This document shows, piece by piece, positions 9,691 to 17,553 of a DNA stretch of 40,092 nt; the stretch's first letter is position 1, and the number at the start of each line of letters is the position of its first letter. The stretch comes from Oscillospiraceae bacterium (GTDB lineage: Bacteria; Bacillota; Clostridia; Oscillospirales; CAG-272). Position numbers and translations under genes: made by a program. The stretch lies in NCBI GenBank assembly GCA_015065335.1, contig SVQM01000007.1:1-40092 (forward strand). The letters run 5' to 3'. The notes beneath the pieces are model-generated. The model worked only from the letters and a program-made list of their open reading frames with translations, did no database searches and had not been told where the DNA came from.

Positions 9691-9755
9691 GGTCGTGAGA
9701 TCACTTTGTTTTTCAGGTGAAGCTGTGCCGATATTTGCCCGTCGGGCTTCCCGAC
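9691..9755 (+). repeat. Dispersed GGTCGTG...GCCGATATTTGCCCG repeat (first of five copies)
   Basis: About 65 bp with the core TGTGCCGATATTTGCCCGT. Further copies lie at 9846-9910 and 10004-10068 in the array, at 31594-31659, and inverted at 39928-39990. All are intergenic. The element has no coding potential. Confidence 0.8.
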
Positions 9756-10117
9756 TTTTTCGAGAAAAAGGGGTTCCCCGCACCCCTCCCAAAAAGCTTT
9801 ATATAAAATATTATAGGTGCTTATGTTTTTCATAAGCACCGTTTTGGTCGTGGGATCTCTTTGTTTTTCAGGTGAAGTTGTGCCGATATTTACCCGTCGG
9901 GCTTCCCGACTTTTTCAAGAAAAAGTTCCTCCCCCACACCCCCTCTTTAAAAAGCTTTATATAAAAATTTATAGGTGCTTATGTTTTTCATAAGCACCGT
10001 TTTGGTCGTGGGATCTCTTTGTTTTTCAGGTGAAGCTGTGCCGATATTTGCCCGTCGGGCTTCCCGACTTTTTCGAGAAAAAGGGGTTCCCCGTACCCCT
10101 CCCAAAAAGCTTTATAT

Positions 10118-10198
10118 AAAACAAGACAAGGTACACTCAAAATTGTAGGGGTCGGCGCCATCGACGACCCGTTTTCGATTTTAGTTATACCTTGTTTT
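10118..10198. mobile_element. 81-bp miniature inverted-repeat element
   Basis: Outer arms AAAACAAG (10118-10125) and CTTGTTTT (10191-10198) are inverted, and ACAAGGTA (10126-10133) pairs with TACCTTGT (10188-10195). The centre holds a second palindrome, GGGTCGGCGCCATCGACGACCC. It has no coding potential. The structure fits a small MITE-like or RNA-hairpin repeat nested in element A. Confidence 0.55.
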
Positions 10199-10414
10199 CT
10201 ATTTATTTGAAAGTTTTTGCGGGTGGGGTACGGGGAGGGTGCTTTTTTCAAAAAGCATCCTCCCCGCATAATAATAGTAATATTCAAACCTTAAATAGTT
10301 TCCGTATTATTGCAGACCAAAATGGTGACGGTTTTTTGACAATGACTTTCATAGGGGCGGCTCCTTTCGTATATGTACCTACGTTATCAGTATATGCGAA
10401 GGTTTTGTTTTTGT

Positions 10415-11053
10415 TCAGAGCTTCTCCGATCGAATAAGGAGTAGCTTTCCCTCATGACACGTAACAGTGGCACCGCAGGCGAGAGTCTCGTTACTCACTG
10501 CGTAAGCATCAGCTCTGGTGAGAGTACTTCTGTCAAGGGGGTATGCGCATCCCTCGGCAGATATCACACATTCGTCAAGAGCAAGGGTGGAGAAATATCT
10601 GTACTCCCCGTGGGGAATATGGACAGCTTCGCCATCACGTATTACACGAAGCTCATTTGCTCCGTCGGTATAAATAACGCTAATCCCTCTGTCTGACAGT
10701 GCTTCAAGGAGGAACACGTTTGACAGAGTATGATCGGCTCTGCCGCTAAGCCCACCGATGATATACAGCTCCGCAGCACCTCGCTCAATGGCAATATATG
10801 CCGCAAGCATGGTATCAGTCTCATTCTTCTGTGCAGGATGGCGGATGATCTCACTCATTCTGCCTGTTGCCGCATCTATGTATTCCACTGGCATACTGTC
10901 TCCGATGGAATCAAAATCCCCAACGATCAGGTCGGGAAAAACACCGAGCTTTTTCGCCATAATGAATCCGCTGTCAGCGGCAACGCAAAGCTCATGATGA
11001 GGGATCCTCACACCTGTGGCACATTCACCGCCCGTAAATATCACAGCTCTCAT
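10415..11053 (-). CDS. thiN: Thiamine pyrophosphokinase
   Basis: The 212-residue enzyme transfers pyrophosphate from ATP to thiamine, giving thiamine diphosphate. The TPK motifs appear in order: AADSG (about 26-30), GDFDS (45-49), KNETDT (76-81) and GGLSGRADHTLSN. These bind ATP, Mg2+ and thiamine. The start ATG overlaps the rsgA stop in an ATGA junction, so the two are translationally coupled. In Bacillus subtilis rpe lies between cpgA (rsgA) and thiN; here it is missing. This is the last gene of the housekeeping cluster. Confidence 0.92.
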   Translation of the reverse strand: MRAVIFTGGECATGVRIPHHELCVAADSGFIMAKKLGVFPDLIVGDFDSIGDSMPVEYIDAATGRMSEIIRHPAQKNETDTMLAAYIAIERGAAELYIIGGLSGRADHTLSNVFLLEALSDRGISVIYTDGANELRVIRDGEAVHIPHGEYRYFSTLALDECVISAEGCAYPLDRSTLTRADAYAVSNETLACGATVTCHEGKLLLIRSEKL

Positions 11054-12024
11054 TTTTTCGCCTCATTCCGTCTCTGCCAATCCGGCTTTTTCTTCATAGT
11101 CTCATAGAGATTTACAAAGCTCTCGTGACGCCGCAGGGATATTTTCCCTTCACTCACAGCATCTCTCACAGCACATTCCTCTTCTTTTGTATGAGTACAG
11201 TCTGCATATCTGCATTGATCAAGATACGGCACAAATTCACGGAATGCCGCAGTAAGCTTCTCAGGCTCAAAAAAATCGAACCGTTCAAAATCCAGCATGG
11301 AAAATCCGGGTGTGTCTGCAAGATAAAGCTCATCTGCAATGGGATAAAGCTCCACCGCACGAGTGGTGTGGCGTCCTCTCTCGGTCTTTCGGCTGACACC
11401 GCCAACCTCAGGAGCGATATGGGGGAAAAGCTGTCCCACGAGAGATGATTTTCCCGCACCGGACACTCCTGCAAATGCGGCAACAGCGCATCTGCCTTCG
11501 CTGTCCGTACCTCTGCAGCCGTAGATATAATCAAGTACCTCAGTACATCCCTCACCGGTCATCGCATCGGTGAGAAAGGTCTTAAATCCCGCAAGGGTAT
11601 ATTCCTCAGCGATCTCTCGGGCATAGTCCCCGTCAAGATCACACTTATTCACAACGATGGCACACTCGATACCGTTTGCATCCGCAATTACCGTAAGCTT
11701 ATCGATGTAAAAAAGATCCGGCTTCGGGGACGATGCAGGCACAACGATCATCATATGTGAAAGATTAGCCATTGGAGGGCGGATCAGCGTATTGCGCCTA
11801 TCATGGATGGCAATTATCACTCCTGCGGCACCGGACACATCATCCACAGTATCTGAGAGCTCGATATCCACAGTATCACCGGGAAGGGGTGATATTTTTT
11901 CATGTCTGAATACACCCCTTGCACGGCAGAGATACTCCTCAGCGACAGCATCACAAACAGGGCGGACTGTATATAGTCCGCCCACGCCCTTTGTTATTAT
12001 TCCCGTCACAACATCATTTGTCAT
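11050..12024 (-). CDS. rsgA: Small ribosomal subunit biogenesis GTPase RsgA
   Basis: The protein is a circularly permuted GTPase that tests late 30S subunits and releases assembly factors. An N-terminal OB fold is followed by the G motifs in permuted order: G4 NKCD, then G1 GVSGAGKSSL, then G3 DTPGF. The C-terminal zinc site is visible as C-x4-C-x-H-x5-C in LDQCRYADCTH. I start at ATG 12024 (MTNDVVTG), nine bases after GGGAG, giving 324 residues. An ATG at 12051 would overlap prkC by 11 bp and cannot be excluded. The track start at 12171 lies deep inside prkC. It sits directly behind prkC, as in Bacillus. Confidence 0.93.
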   Translation of the reverse strand: MTNDVVTGIITKGVGGLYTVRPVCDAVAEEYLCRARGVFRHEKISPLPGDTVDIELSDTVDDVSGAAGVIIAIHDRRNTLIRPPMANLSHMMIVVPASSPKPDLFYIDKLTVIADANGIECAIVVNKCDLDGDYAREIAEEYTLAGFKTFLTDAMTGEGCTEVLDYIYGCRGTDSEGRCAVAAFAGVSGAGKSSLVGQLFPHIAPEVGGVSRKTERGRHTTRAVELYPIADELYLADTPGFSMLDFERFDFFEPEKLTAAFREFVPYLDQCRYADCTHTKEEECAVRDAVSEGKISLRRHESFVNLYETMKKKPDWQRRNEAKK

Positions 12025-12040
12025 AGTAAGATACTCCCGG

Positions 12041-13930
12041 TCATAGTTCATCATCAACAGGCACAGCCTCCTCAGAAAGTCCTGCAGTCTCGGTCTCGCT
12101 TTCCACAGGCTCTGATGATACGATCTCACTGTCGATGGGTTCATCAGATATATCCGTATCCGACACCACATCCGATATCTCTTCAGTTTCCGAAGTCTCA
12201 GGTGCCTCTGTTTTCTTATCGGTCTTTTTTGTTGTATCCTCGGTTGTCTCCTCAGGAGCCTCAGTTGTCTCCTCAGTTTTACCGTAATCCTTACCGCCGC
12301 TGACGGTAAAGTTTATAAAGCTGTAAATGAACGCCTCATCTCCTGCACGAACACTCTGTGTAAGAACAGTTCCCTTCGCCTTATCAGATGCCTCATAAGT
12401 CACATCTCCGGGAAACAGCTTGTTCTCAAGAAGTCCCTTGAGCGCTTCACCCTCATTCTTGCCGACGAAATCCGGCATCTCGATCTTTTCGGCAGTAGGA
12501 CCTGAGCTGACGTACAACGTCACAGTATCACCGTTTTCAAGAGTTTCTCCGATATCGGGAGCAGTTGATATCACCGCACCCACATCATAAACACTGTTCA
12601 CCTGTGATTCGGTCACGATATCAAGCTTCACACCGATGTTTTCAAGAATTATCTTCGCCTCACGATAATCAAGCACAGTAACGTCGGGCATCTGAACGTG
12701 CCTTGGTCCCTGGCTCACCGTAAGAGTAAGCTCGCAACGCTTCTCACCCTTAACAACTCTTCTCGTCTCACCCGCCTCAGGAGACTGACTTATTATCTTT
12801 CCTGCAGGAACATCGTCAGAGTATGTCTCCTTGAGTATCAGCTTATAGTACTCAGAGCTGTCGAAGAACATCTCCATATCCTCCGTGTAAGACTGTCCGA
12901 CGAAATCCTTTATAGTGATAGTTTCGGTAGAATCATCTGCTCCGGAGAAGATGCTCGACAGAACGAAGAACACCGATACTATCGCCGCAATAAGAAATGC
13001 AACGGAAACACCCAATATTATGGGGAACATACTCTTACTTTGCTTACCGTTTTTGCTCTTGTTCTTTTTATTGGGATTTTTGAACTGTATTGACGGATTC
13101 TCCTTGAGTTTTGAGAGCTGACGTATCATCTGTGTCGCATTCTGATACCTCATCTCCGGTGATTTCTCAATAGCCATTGTAATGATCTGCTCAAGCCCCT
13201 TGGGAATGCTCTCGTTTATCTCACGGGGAGAGGTAGCAGATTCATTTATCTGCATAAGTGCAACAGATACAGGGCTATCTGCGGTAAATGGCAATTTACC
13301 CGTAGCCATCTCATACATAAGAACTCCGAGAGAATAGATATCGCTTCTCGCATCAATAGCATTACCGCTTGCCTGCTCGGGACTGATGTAATACACAGTT
13401 CCGATGGCCTTGTCGGTCATTGTAACGGTCTCCGCATTGGGGAGCTTTGCGATACCGAAATCCGTCACCTTGACGATTCCGTTTTTAAGGAGCATAATAT
13501 TCTGAGGCTTTATATCTCTGTGCACGATACCTTTTGCATGAGCATGCTCAAGGGCACGAAGTATCTGCTCCGTATATCCGATGATCTCTCTGAGTGAAAG
13601 AACACCCTTCTTTGTCATGTAATTCTTAAGAGTGATACCCTCGATATACTCCATGACGATATACTTCTCGGCGTTTTTCATGGAAACGTCGTAGATGTTC
13701 ACGATATTGGGGTGAGAGAGCATTGATACAGCCTTTGACTCATTTATGAATCTTTTAACAGACTGCTCATCCTTTGCGATCTCATCCTTCAGTATCTTTA
13801 CTGCCACATTACGGCGCATCAGTGTGTCCTCGGCCTTGAATACCACTGCCATTCCGCCGATACCGATTACCTTCTCTATCCTATAGCGGTTATCAAGAAC
13901 CGCACCTACATATCTTTCATAATTTTCCAT
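12041..13930 (-). CDS. prkC: PASTA-domain Ser/Thr protein kinase
   Basis: The 629-residue membrane kinase senses cell-wall fragments and phosphorylates targets in growth, division and germination. The cytoplasmic kinase domain spans about 14-270: glycine loop GIGGMAVVF, Lys45, catalytic HRDIKPQN (137-144), DFG 157-159 and SPEQ. A basic juxtamembrane stretch precedes one membrane helix at about 302-328. Outside are three PASTA domains (about 337-405, 411-477 and 482-546). A Thr/Glu/Ser-rich acidic tail (551-629) is unusually long and low in complexity. The gene follows its phosphatase prpC by 34 bp, with AAGGGCGGG as ribosome binding site. Length is near that of B. subtilis PrkC. Confidence 0.95.
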   Translation of the reverse strand: MENYERYVGAVLDNRYRIEKVIGIGGMAVVFKAEDTLMRRNVAVKILKDEIAKDEQSVKRFINESKAVSMLSHPNIVNIYDVSMKNAEKYIVMEYIEGITLKNYMTKKGVLSLREIIGYTEQILRALEHAHAKGIVHRDIKPQNIMLLKNGIVKVTDFGIAKLPNAETVTMTDKAIGTVYYISPEQASGNAIDARSDIYSLGVLMYEMATGKLPFTADSPVSVALMQINESATSPREINESIPKGLEQIITMAIEKSPEMRYQNATQMIRQLSKLKENPSIQFKNPNKKNKSKNGKQSKSMFPIILGVSVAFLIAAIVSVFFVLSSIFSGADDSTETITIKDFVGQSYTEDMEMFFDSSEYYKLILKETYSDDVPAGKIISQSPEAGETRRVVKGEKRCELTLTVSQGPRHVQMPDVTVLDYREAKIILENIGVKLDIVTESQVNSVYDVGAVISTAPDIGETLENGDTVTLYVSSGPTAEKIEMPDFVGKNEGEALKGLLENKLFPGDVTYEASDKAKGTVLTQSVRAGDEAFIYSFINFTVSGGKDYGKTEETTEAPEETTEDTTKKTDKKTEAPETSETEEISDVVSDTDISDEPIDSEIVSSEPVESETETAGLSEEAVPVDDEL

Positions 13931-13964
13931 TATATCTATCCCGCCCTTCTACTGTTTCCGAAGG

Positions 13965-14771
13965 TCACATTGAAATGATAACAACTGTAATGTTATCACT
14001 TCCGCCGCCGAGATTTGCTTTTTCTATAAGAGATGCACAAGCGCCTTCAGGCCCTTCTGCCTCTGTCACACATTTTACTATATCCTCTTCGGTTATATGA
14101 TTGGTAAGACCGTCTGTACAAAGAAGCACATACCCACCGCTCATATCCGTATCTACCGTAAAGAAATCCGTTTCTACCACAGCCTCGGTTCCCACCGCAC
14201 GTGTGATGATATTTCTGTTATTTGAAGTCTTTGCCTCATCAGCCGTCATCTTTCCGATATCAACAAGATACTGCACAAAAGAATGGTCATGGGTGATCTG
14301 GGTAATGCTCTCATCCTTTATGATGTACATACGGCTGTCTCCGACATTTACTGCGTACACTTTATCACCGCTTATATATGCGGATACGAGAGTCGTACCC
14401 ATTCCGTTCAGCGCATCATTTTCATTTGCCGCAGCATATACCGCATTATTTGCGGCTCTCACTGCTGAAAGAAGGATCTCCTTTACGGACTTGTCCTTAT
14501 TTACAGCTCTGCCCGACAGATCCTTTGTCTCTCCCATACCCCACTTATCAAGTGGAATACCGGGATCATCGGCTCCTGCAAGGCTTATATCGATGTATCC
14601 GGAAAAAGCCGCCGTCGCAGTTGAGGATGCTTCCTCTCCGCCGGAGGCACCTCCCATACCGTCGCATACAACGGCAAGCAGTCCGCAGTCATATTCCTTT
14701 ATCAGAAAACTGTCCTGATTGACCTGACGCTTCATCCCGACATTCGTCATTCCGAAAACACGCATAGTCAT
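13965..14771 (-). CDS. prpC: PP2C-type protein phosphatase
   Basis: The 268-residue protein dephosphorylates the Ser/Thr targets of the kinase encoded just downstream. PPM motifs are present: the N-terminal RQVNQDSF (acidic metal ligand), VCDGMGGASGGE (metal-binding Asp), GTTLVSA, the DHSFVQ region, and C-terminal DGLTNH and GGSDNITVV. Soluble and cytoplasmic. The start follows AAGGA by six bases. It has its own promoter at 14841-14869, so prpC-prkC-rsgA-thiN can be transcribed apart from the genes upstream. Confidence 0.94.
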   Translation of the reverse strand: MTMRVFGMTNVGMKRQVNQDSFLIKEYDCGLLAVVCDGMGGASGGEEASSTATAAFSGYIDISLAGADDPGIPLDKWGMGETKDLSGRAVNKDKSVKEILLSAVRAANNAVYAAANENDALNGMGTTLVSAYISGDKVYAVNVGDSRMYIIKDESITQITHDHSFVQYLVDIGKMTADEAKTSNNRNIITRAVGTEAVVETDFFTVDTDMSGGYVLLCTDGLTNHITEEDIVKCVTEAEGPEGACASLIEKANLGGGSDNITVVIISM

Positions 14772-14840
14772 GACCGTCCTTTCTTACTAAGGTCTTTATT
14801 ATTCATCTCTTTAACAATATACCACATCTCTGTTACATCT

Positions 14841-14869
14841 ATTATAATATACTTCACACCGCAAGTAAA
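14841..14869 (-). promoter_or_regulatory. Promoter of prpC-prkC-rsgA-thiN
   Basis: On the minus strand TTTACT (14869-14864) is followed after 17 bases by perfect TATAAT (14846-14841). It lies in the 115-bp gap between rlmN and prpC, about 70 bp upstream of the prpC start. Confidence 0.65.
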
Positions 14870-14886
14870 CGATTATTATAAAAATT

Positions 14887-15945
14887 TTACATATTGTCCC
14901 CTTTGCCGTCATCAAGCCTTCTAAGTCTGAGCTGACCACAAGAGGCATCTATATCTCCGCCGAGACGACGACGGATAGTTGCATTGATACCGCATTTTTC
15001 AAGAACACGGCAGAATTTTTCCGAATTTTGCCTACCGGGTGCCGTAAGTCCAGTTTCCTTCACGGGATTAAGGAGAATAAGATTCACATGGCACGGCCTG
15101 TCCCCCATTTCCTTCCTCAGGAGGCGTCCGAGAGCCTCTGCTCCTTCTGCTGAATCATTCTCACCTGCAATGAGTGTATACTCAAAGGAGATACGTCTGC
15201 CCGTAGTATCGAAATAGTATCTGCAGGCATCCATCAGCTCCGCTATACACCATTTGCGGTTTATTGGCATGAGAGATGAGCGCACATCGTCATTGTACGC
15301 ATGGAGCGAGATGGAAAGCGTTACGGGAAGTCCTTCTCCCGCAAGGCGTTTTATTCCGTCAACAAGTCCGCAGGTGGAAACGGATATATGTCTAAGTCCG
15401 ATACCGGGACCTCCCTCGGCACTGACAAGGCGAAGAAATTTCACCGTATTGTCGTAATTGTCAAAGGGCTCTCCGATCCCCATCATCACCACTCCGTCAA
15501 CTCTGTCACCGCTGTCTCTTGCGGCTACGAGAACCTGTCCGAGGATCTCAGAGGCTGTGAGGTCTCGTGTTTTTCCTCGAAGCGTGGATGCACAGAAGGA
15601 GCATCCCATCCTACAGCCTGCCTGAGATGAGACGCAAAGCGTAGTACCGTGGTCGTATTTCATAAGAACGCACTCCACACACTCGCCGTCTGTAAGCTCC
15701 ATGAGATATTTGACGGTGCCGTCCTTAGCAGATACGTATTTTTCAAGGATGGAGGGAAGCCTGTACTCGGCATTCTCCGCCAGCTTTTCCTTGAAGGAGG
15801 CAGGCAGATTCTTCATATCTGCGATCTCTCTGCCCTTCATCATCCAGCCGTAAAGCTGTTCGCCGCGGAAAGCGCTCTCGCCCATCGATACGGCAAGCTC
15901 CCGCAGCTCTGTTTTTGTCATTCCAAGTATATCTTTCATAAGCAT
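14887..15945 (-). CDS. rlmN: Dual-specificity 23S rRNA/tRNA adenine C2 methyltransferase RlmN
   Basis: A radical SAM enzyme of about 350 residues that methylates C2 of A2503 in 23S rRNA and of A37 in some tRNAs. The N-terminal helical region (KTELRELAVSMGESAFRGEQ) precedes the iron-sulphur motif C-x3-C-x2-C in GCRMGCSFCAS. Also visible are GIGEPFDNY and SVSTCG, with the reactive Cys of SCGQLR near the C-terminus. The track start (GTG 15972) lies inside repeat element B. ATG 15945 or 15939 is more likely, as both match the family N-terminus (MKDILGM). No clear ribosome binding site precedes any of these, perhaps because the repeat was inserted just upstream. Confidence 0.92.
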   Translation of the reverse strand: MLMKDILGMTKTELRELAVSMGESAFRGEQLYGWMMKGREIADMKNLPASFKEKLAENAEYRLPSILEKYVSAKDGTVKYLMELTDGECVECVLMKYDHGTTLCVSSQAGCRMGCSFCASTLRGKTRDLTASEILGQVLVAARDSGDRVDGVVMMGIGEPFDNYDNTVKFLRLVSAEGGPGIGLRHISVSTCGLVDGIKRLAGEGLPVTLSISLHAYNDDVRSSLMPINRKWCIAELMDACRYYFDTTGRRISFEYTLIAGENDSAEGAEALGRLLRKEMGDRPCHVNLILLNPVKETGLTAPGRQNSEKFCRVLEKCGINATIRRRLGGDIDASCGQLRLRRLDDGKGDNM

Positions 15946-15954
15946 TTTATTACA

Positions 15955-16131
15955 CGGGACTCTGTCCCGCACCCTGCCAAACCCTTTTTGAAAAAAGGGT
16001 TTGGATTCCCAAAAACTTCAAAAGAACTATTATTTGGTATACGTCACACTAAAGCTTTTACTTTGTCATAGCAAAGCCCTAAAGTTTTTGAGGGTTCCAA
16101 GGGAACTTTTTTCAAAAAGTTCCCTTGGCGT
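15955..16131. mobile_element. Hairpin-ended intergenic element B
   Basis: About 180 bp between rsmB and rlmN. The left hairpin is CCAAACCC/GGGTTTGG around a TTTTTGAAAAAA core (15977-16004), then CCCAAAAACTTCA. The right hairpin is CCAAGGGAAC/GTTCCCTTGG around TTTTTTCAAAAA (16097-16128), preceded by AAAGTTTTTGAGGG. The two ends are inverted copies of one plan. There is no reading frame. It begins eight bases after the rsmB stop and reaches the rlmN start region. Confidence 0.7.
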
Positions 16132-16136
16132 TCTCC

Positions 16137-17480
16137 TCATCGTACCCTAATAAACTTTGAAATAAAGAATCCGTCGGTACCTGTCTTATGCGGCATGAGT
16201 GTGGCATATCCGTCGTTTCCCATTCCGCAAAGCTCGAAGGGCATCGGTTCAAACTCGGGATGCTCATCCCTGAATCTCATAAACACGCCCTCATTCTCCG
16301 CAGGATTCAATGTACAGGTAGAATACATGAGAACTCCGCCCTGCTTTACGCATTTTGCCGCACTGCAGAGGATATCATATTGCACTCCGGGAAGTCCCGC
16401 TATATCCGCAACGGATTTATAACGGATGTCAGGCTTTTTTGAGAGAACACCGAGTCCCGAGCAAGGAGCATCGCATAAAACATAATCGGCACATCCGAAA
16501 AGCTCTTCCGCAGGAGATTTTCCGTCACCCACATCCGCCTCGATTATCTCGATCCCAAGACGTTTTGCTCCATCACGAATAAGTGACAGCTTATTTTCAT
16601 GTATATCAAAGGATCTGACCGATCCCTCATTTTCCATAGTGATCGCACAACCAAAGGACTTTCCTCCGGGAGCCGCACACATATCGAGGACTACCGAGCC
16701 TTTTTCGGGTGACAACACTGCCACAGCGGCGGCAGATGCTTCATCCTGCACGAACCAAAGTCCCTCGTCGATACCCGAGAGGAACTCATTTCCCGATGTA
16801 ACAAGAACGTGAGGCACGATCTTTGACAAGCGGGATTCGGCCCCAAGCTCCGACAGCCTTGACGCCGCAGCCTCGGGAGAGCACTTCAGTGTATTCACAC
16901 GAAGGCATAACCTGTCTCCTCCGAAGGAGGAATCAAGTATCCCCTCCGTATCAGCCTCACCATATGCATCAAGGAAGAATACGCAAAGCTCACGAGGCAC
17001 GGAATATTTCACCGAAAGGTGTCCCGCAAGATCATCGCCCCTCGGGGGAAGCTCAAAATTTTTCTCTCCTCTGAGAAATGCTCTCAACACCCCGTTCACA
17101 AGTCCCGATGCTCTTTTCGGTACGAGTGCAACCGATTCGGACACCGCCGCATGATCGGGGATCTTGTCCATGTACAAAAGCTGATACAGTCCAAGCCTGA
17201 GTGCGGCACGCACTATCGGCTCAAGCTTTTTTGCCGGGGTCGACGAAAGCCTGTCAATGATGTAGTCAAGTGTGACAGATCTTTCCACCACTCCATAGAC
17301 AAGTGCCGAATATAGTCCCCTGTCAGCTCCGTGAAGCTCTCCGCCCTCAAGAGTGGCAGCAGCCTCAAGTCCTGCATATTTGCCCAGCTTCTCCCATTTT
17401 ACAAGGGAATCCGCCGCAAATTTACGAGGATTCGCAGAGGCTTTTTGCCCGTTTTTCCTATTCTTTTTTATATCAACCAC
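16137..17480 (-). CDS. rsmB: 16S rRNA (cytosine-967 C5) methyltransferase RsmB
   Basis: The 447-residue enzyme methylates C967 of 16S rRNA using SAM. The N-terminal NusB-like RNA-binding domain (about 15-140: LYSALVYGVVERSVTLDYII, LRLGLYQLLYMDKIPDHAAV) precedes the Rossmann methyltransferase. This shows the SAM loop DMCAAPGGKS, CDAPCSGLGVLSKKPDIRYK with one catalytic Cys, and YSTCTLNPAENEGV with the second. The gene starts with GTG, ten bases after GAGGAGG. It follows fmt by 69 bp, the usual Firmicutes order, and ends just before element B. Confidence 0.94.
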   Translation of the reverse strand: MVDIKKNRKNGQKASANPRKFAADSLVKWEKLGKYAGLEAAATLEGGELHGADRGLYSALVYGVVERSVTLDYIIDRLSSTPAKKLEPIVRAALRLGLYQLLYMDKIPDHAAVSESVALVPKRASGLVNGVLRAFLRGEKNFELPPRGDDLAGHLSVKYSVPRELCVFFLDAYGEADTEGILDSSFGGDRLCLRVNTLKCSPEAAASRLSELGAESRLSKIVPHVLVTSGNEFLSGIDEGLWFVQDEASAAAVAVLSPEKGSVVLDMCAAPGGKSFGCAITMENEGSVRSFDIHENKLSLIRDGAKRLGIEIIEADVGDGKSPAEELFGCADYVLCDAPCSGLGVLSKKPDIRYKSVADIAGLPGVQYDILCSAAKCVKQGGVLMYSTCTLNPAENEGVFMRFRDEHPEFEPMPFELCGMGNDGYATLMPHKTGTDGFFISKFIRVR

Positions 17481-17525
17481 AGGCTTTTTGCCTCCTCTGT
17501 TTTAGTCAACTGTAAAATATCGCTT

Positions 17526-17553
17526 ATTTTATGCAATTGCAGAATATACTCAA
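17526..17553 (-). promoter_or_regulatory. Possible internal promoter before rsmB
   Basis: On the minus strand TTGAGT overlaps the fmt stop codon and is followed after 16 bases by TAAAAT. The spacing is one base short of ideal, so this is a weak call. Confidence 0.3.

Larger units (their letters stand above)
9601..10119 (+). repeat. Tandem array, about 155-bp unit, three copies plus a partial one
   Basis: Units start at 9601, 9756, 9911 and 10069 with TTTTTC[GA]AGAAAAAG, giving periods of 155, 155 and 158 bp. Each full unit contains the AAAAAGCTTTATATAAAA motif, a 10-bp perfect hairpin (GGTGCTTATG-TTTTT-CATAAGCACC) followed by GTTTT, and the GGTCGTG...GCCGATATTTGCCCGT repeat. Units differ at few positions, so the amplification is recent; the third unit differs most at its start. 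The hairpins may also end asnS transcription. Confidence 0.85.
9588..10269. mobile_element. Composite repeat region with hairpin ends (element A)
   Basis: The left end is a long hairpin (GCGGGGAACCC / GGGTTCCCCGC with a TTTTTC/GAAAAA core, 9590-9626) followed by CACCCCTCCCAAAAAGCTTT. The right end is the inverted counterpart: AAAGTTTTTGCGGGTGGGG, then the hairpin 10232-10265. Ends of this kind also bound elements B, C and D. The interior here is replaced by a tandem array and a small inverted-repeat element. There is no open reading frame with coding signals. This fills the 840-bp gap between asnS and thiN. Confidence 0.65.

Noticed and set aside
9601-10119. Repeat array as a CRISPR
   Set aside because: The repeating unit is about 155 bp with no short repeat and unique-spacer pattern, the units themselves are nearly identical, and no cas gene is present.
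10192-10437. 81-residue plus-strand ORF as a gene
   Set aside because: It starts inside repeat element A, has no ribosome binding site and overlaps the end of thiN. Only the short dockerin-like string is of interest.
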